Assembly: GCA_013203145.1 (NCBI GenBank)
Contig: JABMOV010000101.1
Location: 1 to 40,734, forward strand
Reading direction: 5' to 3'
Source of the DNA: Fidelibacterota bacterium
Lineage (GTDB): Bacteria > Fidelibacterota > Marinisomatia > Marinisomatales > JABMOV01
Length of the DNA: 40,734 nt
The notes below the pieces were generated by a model. The model was not told the DNA's origin. It saw only the letters and a program-made list of their open reading frames with translations, and ran no database searches. Position numbers and translations under genes: made by a program. Each line of letters opens with the position of its first letter. Position 1 is the first letter of the stretch. Below are positions 34,606-40,734 of this stretch, piece by piece.

Positions 34606-35754
34606 ATGAAAAAATTCATGTTAGGTGTTGTTGGAACTTCAAGAAAAGAAGATGAAAAACGTGTACCTATTCATCCTGATCATCTGGAACGAATCCCTGC
34701 ACACATTCGGGAAAGATTAATATTTGAAAAAGGATATGGCGCACCCTTTGGTATTGACGATGATTATTTTATCCGCCAATCCGGAGGCGTCGCTTCTCGT
34801 CATGAATTACTCGCTGAAACTGGTTCGGTTATAATAGCAAAACCCGTGTTAGCTGATTTACAGGAAATACGCGAAGGCGGACTCATCTGGGGGTATCCTC
34901 ACTGTGCGCAACAAGCCGATATTACCCAAACGGCCATAGACAGAAAATTAACACTTATTGCCTTTGAAGATATGTTTATATGGTCACCGACTGGTCAGAT
35001 GGGGAGACACACATTTTATAAGAATAATGAAATGGCAGGTTATTGCGGGGTCATCCACGCTTTACAATTAAAAGGAATTGATGGCCATTATGGGAAACAA
35101 CGCAAAGTCATTATTTTCAGTTTCGGAGCCGTCAGCCGTGGAGCGATTTATGCTCTTAAAGCACATGGATTTAGAGATATTACGATTTGTATTCAGCGAC
35201 CCGATCATGAAGTTCGCGAAGAAATTCTTGATGTACATTATGTTCGTATCCGTGAAGGAAGTAATAATGAAGCAAGAATGGTTATGGTAGAACATGATAG
35301 TACGGTGCAACCCCTGGCCAAATTAATTCGTGAATCTGATATCATTATTAATGGTATATACCAGGATACAGACCATCCACTCAATTTTGTAACGGAAGAA
35401 GAAAAAGGTGATTTAAAACCGGATTGCTTAATTATTGACGTGAGTTGTGATGAAGGAATGGGTTTCTATTTTGCAAAACCCACAACGTTTAAAACCCCCA
35501 TAATCGACATCGATAAAATCAGCTATTACGCAGTGGATCATACCCCAAGTTATCTTTGGAGAAGTGCTTCACGGTCAATCTCTGCCGCATTAATTGTTTA
35601 TTTGTCAACGATATTAGAGGGTCATAAAAGCTGGATGGAAAATAGTACTATTCAAAAGGCTATTAATATCGATGAGGGCGTGATTAAAAAAGAGTCTGTT
35701 CTGACTTTTCAGAATCGTCAGCCAGATTATCCTCACGCTATTGTTACCAGTTAA
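34606..35754 (+). CDS. N5-(carboxyethyl)ornithine synthase-like dehydrogenase
   Basis: 382 residues from the ATG at 34606, chosen for the AAGGA site before it and the MKKFMLGVVGTSRKEDEKRV start. The N-terminal substrate domain is of alanine dehydrogenase/saccharopine dehydrogenase type (RVPIHPDHLERIP). An NAD(P)-binding domain follows (KVIIFSFGAVSRGAIYALKA near residue 170). It best matches the N5-(L-1-carboxyethyl)-L-ornithine synthase (Ceo) group, which reductively condenses pyruvate with ornithine or lysine. The product in this organism is unverified. It is the only gene between tatD and its first fragment, so it may be cargo of an insertion. Confidence 0.8.
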   Translation: MKKFMLGVVGTSRKEDEKRVPIHPDHLERIPAHIRERLIFEKGYGAPFGIDDDYFIRQSGGVASRHELLAETGSVIIAKPVLADLQEIREGGLIWGYPHCAQQADITQTAIDRKLTLIAFEDMFIWSPTGQMGRHTFYKNNEMAGYCGVIHALQLKGIDGHYGKQRKVIIFSFGAVSRGAIYALKAHGFRDITICIQRPDHEVREEILDVHYVRIREGSNNEARMVMVEHDSTVQPLAKLIRESDIIINGIYQDTDHPLNFVTEEEKGDLKPDCLIIDVSCDEGMGFYFAKPTTFKTPIIDIDKISYYAVDHTPSYLWRSASRSISAALIVYLSTILEGHKSWMENSTIQKAINIDEGVIKKESVLTFQNRQPDYPHAIVTS

Positions 35755-35861
35755 CTTGGGTTCTCATTAATGCGTGTTGCGCTTAGTGATTTTACATTTC
35801 ATTAATCGATCACAGTTTTTCAGGATGTGCTTCTAGTTTAACTTTGTCAAGACCTTGATGG

Positions 35862-36163
35862 CATTCCATGTTTTTCACAGCAAAAGCTTTTTTGGATTTG
35901 GGTTTTTATATTTCCTTTGCAGGTAACCTCACATTTAAAAACACCAACCTCAGGGATGTTGCTAAAGCAATCCCACTAGAGAAGACCTTAGTTGAAACCG
36001 ATTCACCGTTTTTGAGCCCAATGCCATTTCGTGGTAAACGCAACGAACCAGCAAGGACTAGATTAGTAGCAGAGCAATTGGCGGAAGTGCATGGAAAGTC
36101 ATTAGAGGAAGTGGCGGAAGTGACAACGGGGAACGGGGAGAGGTTGTTTAATATTTAACGGTT
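35862..36163 (+). pseudogene. tatD 3'-end fragment 1
   Basis: This encodes the last ~95 residues of a TatD protein (TAKAFLDLGFYISFAGNLTF through ETDSPFLSPMPFRGKR to GNGERLFNI) with no N-terminal part. It aligns with the end of the intact tatD (from about 34072), with perfect blocks such as the 32 bases at 36009-36040. Its last 25 codons differ from tatD but match fragment 2. Upstream, a degenerate ...CFS is still recognisable, with a deletion of about four residues. It probably marks the boundary of an inserted block. An ATG at 35868 keeps a 96-residue frame open, but it would make only half a barrel. Confidence 0.85.
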
Positions 36164-36215
36164 TGAATAATCTGCGTTTTAATGGTGTTTATTTTTTGTT
36201 ACCAGATGATATTCT

Positions 36216-36860
36216 TTATTTCTTTTTTCCAATACAATAGTAATATGCTTTAAAAAAGAACTCCCTTTTTTTCACTTCTTTTAATTCCTTTTTCATCATA
36301 GAGTATATTTCTAAGCTATTTTGATGACCTTCCTGTGTCCCACCAAATTTTTTAGAAAGATAAATTGTAATTGGATTAAAACAAGCTAACCACCCAGATG
36401 CTAATTGCATATCGCCAATAATAATTTCCCCATGTTTCTTAACATTAGAAAGTAAATTATTGTATGCTATTTTATACTCTGGAATTATTGATAATCCTAA
36501 GGTACAAACTGCAATATCAAATTCTTCATCAAGTTTGTCGGTAAACTTGGTAATATCAGATTCTATTAATTCAATATTTTCCCATTTTTCTTTTCTAATC
36601 TTTTCCTTTGCTTTTTTTAACATTTCAGAAGAAAAATCAACTCCTGTAATTTTACCCTCTTTGCCAATCTTCTCTAAAATATGAGGAAAATCTAAACCTG
36701 TTCCACAGCAAAACACCAATACACTATCTCCATTTTTTAAAGATGATTCGTTAAATGCTTTCCTTTTCCAAAATGCGAAGAAAGGGGGTATAGAAAAATC
36801 ATATTTTTCAGCTACTTTCCCGGCATAAATGTTCTCTATATTTTTTGATTCAAAACTCAT
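36216..36860 (-). CDS. SAM-dependent class I methyltransferase
   Basis: A 214-residue protein with the Rossmann methyltransferase core: motif I VLVFCCGTGLDFP (about residues 48-60), motif II around ITGVDFSSEML, and motif IV TLGLSIIPEYK. It resembles UbiE/phospholipid N-methyltransferase-like proteins, and the substrate is unknown. It starts 13 bases after the Fic gene stop on the same strand, so the two form an operon. The sequence is very rich in Lys and Ile with A/T-ending codons, more so than the core genes, which fits recent transfer. The block is bounded by tatD fragments on both sides. Confidence 0.82.
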   Translation of the reverse strand: MSFESKNIENIYAGKVAEKYDFSIPPFFAFWKRKAFNESSLKNGDSVLVFCCGTGLDFPHILEKIGKEGKITGVDFSSEMLKKAKEKIRKEKWENIELIESDITKFTDKLDEEFDIAVCTLGLSIIPEYKIAYNNLLSNVKKHGEIIIGDMQLASGWLACFNPITIYLSKKFGGTQEGHQNSLEIYSMMKKELKEVKKREFFFKAYYYCIGKKK

Positions 36861-36873
36861 ATCATTTCAGTTT

Positions 36874-38427
36874 CTATTTATTCAATTTTGCAATTGGCCT
36901 TCCCTTAAGTCCAGCGTCAACCAACCAAGCAATGAATTCTGCAAAGGGTTTTATATTCTGATCTACACTGGCACTCTCCAGAGCATTCATGTAATTATCT
37001 CTCTCTTCAACCGGGATCACTGTCCATGGATATCCACCGGAAGTCAACATTGCATTCATAAGAAATCGACCCATTCGTCCATTACCGTCCATGTATGGAT
37101 GTGTATAGACAAAAACAAAATGCCCTAAAACTGCTCGCACACCAGGATGTTTTTCAGCTTCCAATAGTTCAAATAGTAATGGCATTACGTCTCGTACACC
37201 ATCCTTATTGATAGGTATGTGTTTTGATTTTCCAATAAAAACGTGATTGTTTCGATATCCTGCCAAATCAGATGGCGTTAATAATCCCATTATAACACTT
37301 GGTCCAAATAATTCTCTATACCAATCACTGTGTTCCGCATCCACGACATTTCCAGCATTCTCTCCATCCAAAATTTTGCGAATGCTCTCTTTTACAGCTT
37401 TAAATGCTTGCCAATATCCACGTGCTGCCATTGCGTCCTTTTGCTTTTTATCCTCTTCATTGCCTTCCGTATTCCATTCTCCTGATCGTACACGTTCGAT
37501 CAATGCCGGTGTAACAGAATATTTTTCAATCGATAGAGAATGATAGGCATCTGTAGCATAGAGCTCGTCTATTTGCTCTAAGAATGCTTCTTTGTCAGTA
37601 GGAATACCTGGTGCTTCAGGAAAAACTTCGACAATAACTTTACTCATCTCATGCCACATGAGTTTTATTCGATTGACATATGGCGATTTTTCGCGGAAGT
37701 TGAATTTAATCGGTGTTGGTTTTTCGAACGGATCAGTTTCTCTAACATCATACCCGGCAGACTTCATTGTCTTAACGATATCATCTGCAATCTTATCTTG
37801 TCCTATGTTTCTGTAGGCTCCTGCTATTCTCCCGGCAATTTTGGAATGTCCTCCATCTAAAAGTATGCTAAGCAATTCAGAGGCATCCTTGATTATCATC
37901 ATAGCCGTACGTATATCAGTCGATTGCTTGGAAAAGAAGGAAGGCGTACAATGCACTATTGATGAAGGTAGATTTACTATTCGCACACCATTCCAGTCTT
38001 CAATTTCAGCTTTATCGGGAAGAGGGGATTTCATAACAAATATTGATGTACCAAAAAGTAAGTCGGTTGGAAGATTGTTCCCTTTTGTGCTTCTTATTAT
38101 TAGTTGGTTGGGTACAGAATTATTGCGTGCGTGCAGTATCAATGATTGTTCAGCAGATACACAATAGTCATTTCCATACCGTTCTTCAAGGTAACGAGAA
38201 CAGAATCTCCAAAATGAAACATACCAAGAAGTGCTATCGCCTTGTTGTTCGTCATGGGGAGCAGAGATATACCATCCCTTCAAGACTTCGCGTATGAATC
38301 CATTTTTCATAAGTCGCTCTCTATGTACTCTAGATAGGTCACTTGCCTTGATGCCTACAACCTCATTATCCTGAAGATATTTGAGCTTTTCTAAGGATTC
38401 TGCCAATTTTCTCCCTGGTGTTGCCAT
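36874..38427 (-). CDS. Fic-domain protein with AbiEi-like N-terminal domain
   Basis: 517 residues. Residues 1-60 form a winged-helix-like unit (LEKLKYLQDNEVVGIKASDL then LMKNGFIREVLKGWYISAP), and residues ~85-220 resemble the AbiEi antitoxin middle domain. The C-terminal half is a Fic domain with the catalytic loop HPYMDGNGRMGRF (His443 to about 455). A class II-type inhibitory motif S297-L-S-I-E301-K lies before it; the final Gly/Asn of the consensus is Lys. Fic enzymes AMPylate or otherwise modify target proteins. Joining an antitoxin-type DNA-binding domain to a toxin-type enzyme suggests a self-regulating single-gene system (inference). GGGAG precedes the ATG, and two operator-like repeats lie upstream. 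Confidence 0.83.
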   Translation of the reverse strand: MATPGRKLAESLEKLKYLQDNEVVGIKASDLSRVHRERLMKNGFIREVLKGWYISAPHDEQQGDSTSWYVSFWRFCSRYLEERYGNDYCVSAEQSLILHARNNSVPNQLIIRSTKGNNLPTDLLFGTSIFVMKSPLPDKAEIEDWNGVRIVNLPSSIVHCTPSFFSKQSTDIRTAMMIIKDASELLSILLDGGHSKIAGRIAGAYRNIGQDKIADDIVKTMKSAGYDVRETDPFEKPTPIKFNFREKSPYVNRIKLMWHEMSKVIVEVFPEAPGIPTDKEAFLEQIDELYATDAYHSLSIEKYSVTPALIERVRSGEWNTEGNEEDKKQKDAMAARGYWQAFKAVKESIRKILDGENAGNVVDAEHSDWYRELFGPSVIMGLLTPSDLAGYRNNHVFIGKSKHIPINKDGVRDVMPLLFELLEAEKHPGVRAVLGHFVFVYTHPYMDGNGRMGRFLMNAMLTSGGYPWTVIPVEERDNYMNALESASVDQNIKPFAEFIAWLVDAGLKGRPIAKLNK

Positions 38428-38451
38428 CTACTCCCGTATACTATTTATTAT

Positions 38452-38521
38452 TTAACGTTGTGCGTTTATTATTGATTGAAGATGTATAATTATTATTAAT
38501 TAACGCAGTGCGATTATTATT
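38452..38521. promoter_or_regulatory. Two 22-bp direct repeats upstream of the Fic gene
   Basis: The repeats at 38452-38473 and 38500-38521 share 19 of 22 bases (TTAACG, GTGCG and TATTATT blocks), 48 bases apart. The second contains a CGCA-G-TGCG dyad. They start 25 bases before the Fic ATG and could be operators for its own AbiEi-like N-terminus. The role is inferred. Confidence 0.45.
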
Positions 38522-38571
38522 AGTTAATGCAAATTAAACTATTTAATATAGAAAAACAAGGGCTTATGACT

Positions 38572-38749
38572 GGGATGTTGCTAAAACAATCCCACTAGAA
38601 ATGACATTGGTTGAGACGGATTCACCTTTTTTGAGCCCAATGCCATTTCGTGGTAAACGCAATGAACCTGCCCGAACCAGGTTAGTGGCAGAGCAATTGA
38701 CGGAAGTGACAACGGGGAACGGGGAGAGGTTGTTTAATATCTAACGGTT
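38572..38749 (+). pseudogene. tatD 3'-end fragment 2 (with internal 33-bp deletion)
   Basis: This encodes VAKTIPLEMTLVETDSPF through RGKRNEPART to GNGERLFNI and a stop. It begins abruptly at GGGATGTTGCT, with no start codon in frame. It shares the 32-base block at 38628-38659 with both other copies. It resembles fragment 1 to the end, including the CGGTT after the stop, but lacks 33 bases between two GCGGAAGTG-type repeats, removing 11 codons in frame. It is the third copy of this end in the window and marks the far boundary of the Fic/methyltransferase block. Confidence 0.85.
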
Positions 38750-39007
38750 AGGCTATGAAAATGTAGGCGATTTCGTAGCACAATTTTTCAACTTACTATA
38801 AAGTTCAAACGGGCTACAACCTTTGATGTTACTACTAAACCGCCTATTTTTTATAGCCTTTGTTACAAGCTGGCTGTTTTCTTTTTTAATCATTTCATCT
38901 TTCAAATTTGTTGTAATTATCATTTTTTTTCTGTGTGCTGGCAAGACATACTCTTTTGCAATTTTTGGTTAAGCGGTGGCTCGTGCGAATTGCAAATGTG
39001 TATGGCT
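38750..39007. other. Non-coding junction with nested inverted repeats
   Basis: No convincing gene is present. An imperfect inverted repeat pairs GGCTATGAAAATGTAGGCG (38751-38769) with CGCCTATTTTTTATAGCC (38841-38858), and the flanks ATTTCGTAG and CTACTAAAC extend it. A second hairpin, TTGCAATT (38956-38963) with AATTGCAA (38988-38995), lies just past the methylase stop and may end that transcript. A 63-codon frame on the minus strand runs through the repeat and is probably chance. The segment resembles cassette-type spacers of Bacteroidetes genomes from memory, which is unverified. Confidence 0.45.
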
Positions 39008-40734
39008 TTATACGGTGGCTTCTTCCACTATTTTTATTTCGCTTTCTGTTAATCCGTATAATTCATAAACTATTTTGTCAATCTCTTTGTCAGTTTTAAT
39101 TATTTCAGTTTTTAAAGATTTAGCAATTACTTTTTGTTTATTAAAATATTGCATCCATTCAGCTTCTTCTGCAAGTGATAAATTGATTGAATTCTTTTTA
39201 AGTTCGACTACTAATTCTTTAAATTCTAATTTGTACCAATTATTAATTTTCCGATTATTTTTTATGTGTTCGAATTTCGATTCTATAAGATTAATTGTTT
39301 GATTTGCTATAGTTTGTAATTCAATGTTTTTCAATAGAATTTTATCCACTAATTCCTTAATTTCGTTTAAAGAGGATTGATTTGATGTTAGGAAAATTGG
39401 CAATATTTCTAAGAATGTTTTTGAAATATTTACAGTTAAATTTGAACGATTAGAAAATTTTATTGCATAATACCAGTTAATTAATTTTGAGTTAATTAAA
39501 GCAATAAAATATTCTAAATACTCTTTAAATTCTGTTTTAGGAACAAGGTTATTTACGGAATTAAAAGTATAATATTTGTTTTTATCAATAGTACCCGTAA
39601 TTGGCATTAGACCTCCACTTATTCTTTGAATGATAATCTTATCGCTTAAATAAATTTCTTCGCTTCTTGCTCTATTCAGAAGTTTCCTGTCATAAAGAAT
39701 AAAATTATTAGATTCACGAATTAAATATCGTGTGAAGGATTTTCCATAAAGTAATGGTTTGTACTTTTCATTAATGGGATTATTAGAAACATATTTATTT
39801 TTATCACCATCAATACCAGGCGAAATATATTTGAAATAATCTCCTAATTTTCCATTTTGTTTTTCAATCTTATTAATAATTTTAATGTCTGTTTCATCCA
39901 CTAAAATATTCAAAACATATTGTTCATTTTTCAAGAAAAACACTTGAGGAACAAATGTTTTTTCACAATTTTCAGATACTAAATCAATTATGTTTTTTGT
40001 GATTTTGATAGTATTTTTTTCTTTAAACTTTGAATGCGACATAATCACTGTAGAAACAGTTGCATCCGAAAATACATCCTTACCTAAATCAACGATTTCA
40101 TTTATGGCAGATTTTTCTAATAAATACTTTCTAATTGCTTCGTAAGGTGTTGCTCTTAGGATGTTATTTGGTATTATAAAACTTTGCAATCCTTTTTCAT
40201 TCAAGATTTCAATGGCTTTTATTATGAAAATTGCAAATAGGTTAATTTTTCCTTTTTGAATATTTAATCCTTTTGATGTCGTTGAAATAGAGTTTTCAAG
40301 AACATAGTCTAAAATATAGTTTTTAGATTTTTCCATAAATTCTCCTGTTCTAGTGAAAACGTATGGAGGATTTCCAATTACAACATCAAAACCGCCTTTT
40401 TGGAAGATTTTCGGAAATTCGTTTTGCCAATTAAATGCTTTGTCTCCTGCAATTTCGGGGTCATTTATTAAAGAGTTTCCACATTTAATATTATTGTTTA
40501 ATATGGTTAATTTTCTGCCTTTTTGTGCTGTCCTTAGCCAAAGAGAAAGTTTAGCAATTTCAACACTTTCTTCATTAATATCTACACCATATAAATTATT
40601 CTCTAAAATTGAGTTTTCTACTTCGCTTAATATCATTGAAGCACCAAATAGTTTAGCTTGCAATTCGTCAATATATCTATGCTCTGCTATTAGAAATTCT
40701 AATGATTGATTTAAAAATGCTCCACTACCACAAG
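39008..40734 (-). CDS. N6-adenine DNA methylase, Eco57I/TaqI type (restriction-modification), 5' end outside window
   Basis: The frame is open to the window edge. The TTG at 40663 is internal, because upstream codons give CGSGAFLNQSLEFL, the SAM-binding motif I at the very end of the window. The DxxPP-type motif IV is GNPPYVF, within GGFDVVIGNPPY. After the catalytic domain, about 300 residues resemble a TaqI-C/target-recognition region, ending KIVYELYGLTESEIKIVEEA as in type IIG enzymes and related PglX-like proteins. Whether a nuclease domain precedes it cannot be seen. The stretch is clearly more AT-rich than the core genes, indicating transfer. Confidence 0.85.
   Translation of the reverse strand, partial: CGSGAFLNQSLEFLIAEHRYIDELQAKLFGASMILSEVENSILENNLYGVDINEESVEIAKLSLWLRTAQKGRKLTILNNNIKCGNSLINDPEIAGDKAFNWQNEFPKIFQKGGFDVVIGNPPYVFTRTGEFMEKSKNYILDYVLENSISTTSKGLNIQKGKINLFAIFIIKAIEILNEKGLQSFIIPNNILRATPYEAIRKYLLEKSAINEIVDLGKDVFSDATVSTVIMSHSKFKEKNTIKITKNIIDLVSENCEKTFVPQVFFLKNEQYVLNILVDETDIKIINKIEKQNGKLGDYFKYISPGIDGDKNKYVSNNPINEKYKPLLYGKSFTRYLIRESNNFILYDRKLLNRARSEEIYLSDKIIIQRISGGLMPITGTIDKNKYYTFNSVNNLVPKTEFKEYLEYFIALINSKLINWYYAIKFSNRSNLTVNISKTFLEILPIFLTSNQSSLNEIKELVDKILLKNIELQTIANQTINLIESKFEHIKNNRKINNWYKLEFKELVVELKKNSINLSLAEEAEWMQYFNKQKVIAKSLKTEIIKTDKEIDKIVYELYGLTESEIKIVEEATV

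Noticed and set aside
37247..38297. Open frames of 69-108 codons opposite the Fic gene
   Set aside because: They are antisense shadows of a well-supported coding sequence with clear domains.
38753..38944. 63-codon minus-strand frame in the junction after tatD fragment 2
   Set aside because: It runs through the inverted repeats, matches no family and has no clear ribosome site. Most likely chance.
38744..38975. Integron attC-like site (GTTAGGC and GTTAAGC core-like heptamers near hairpins)
   Set aside because: The heptamers are short, their spacing is over 200 bases, and no integrase or ordered L/R boxes can be seen. Kept only as a structured spacer.
1..40734. CRISPR array, tRNA, rRNA or complete insertion sequence
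   Set aside because: No regularly spaced repeats, no tRNA-like cloverleaf and no transposase or integrase frame were recognised on either strand. A covariance-model scan was not possible.

Overview
The window is a gene-dense, AT-rich bacterial chromosome segment. Gene content suggests an uncultured member of the FCB group, with Marinimicrobia (SAR406)-like bacteria the best guess. The pointers are a DUF4159/DUF4175/TPR envelope cluster, an SSS symporter paired with a nucleotidyltransferase, a YbeY whose third metal ligand is Asp, and weak Shine-Dalgarno sites at several starts. The assignment is inference from gene content, not a phylogeny. No rRNA, tRNA or CRISPR array was recognised.

Layout. 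(1) 1-2567, plus strand: the end of a PgpH-type HD phosphohydrolase, ybeY and mazG in overlapping frames, then a lipoprotein. (2) 2576-11666, minus strand: one tight seven-gene operon running DUF4159, DUF4175, TPR protein, an 'AsnB-like' secreted protein, a GNAT acetyltransferase, YjbQ and a trypsin-like lipoprotein protease. Several junctions overlap by 1-11 nt, and the GNAT gene appears to start at ATA. (3) 11667-15054, plus strand: two type IV pilin-like genes, each with a sigma-54-like -24/-12 element upstream and its own terminator, then an outer-membrane/TPR/BamE-like protein. (4) 15059-21132: AI-2E family permease and cNMP-binding protein (minus), then a degenerate EnvC-type LytM protein, holB and metG (plus, overlapping). 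(5) 21135-29939, mostly minus: secreted MsrA, a small membrane protein, nucleotidyltransferase plus SSS symporter, an operon of c-heme-binding hybrid histidine kinase, PepSY-like protein and TauE-type permease (the last also lacking an ATG/GTG/TTG at its apparent true start), a TetR regulator with a perfect palindrome upstream, and a thioredoxin-fold protein without its cysteines. (6) 30135-33428: TrmO, PAP2 phosphatase, a NimA-like flavin protein and a PAS histidine kinase.

(7) 33588-40734 is the accessory part. An intact tatD is followed by two further partial copies of the tatD 3' end (35862-36163 and 38572-38749), all on the same strand. Between the copies lie an N5-(carboxyethyl)ornithine synthase-like gene and a two-gene module: a protein joining an AbiEi-like N-terminus to a Fic domain, and a SAM methyltransferase. 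Beyond the last copy is a still more AT-rich N6-adenine DNA methylase of Eco57I/TaqI type, cut by the window end. This looks like repeated insertion at the end of tatD carrying defence or toxin-type cargo. No recombinase is visible in the window.
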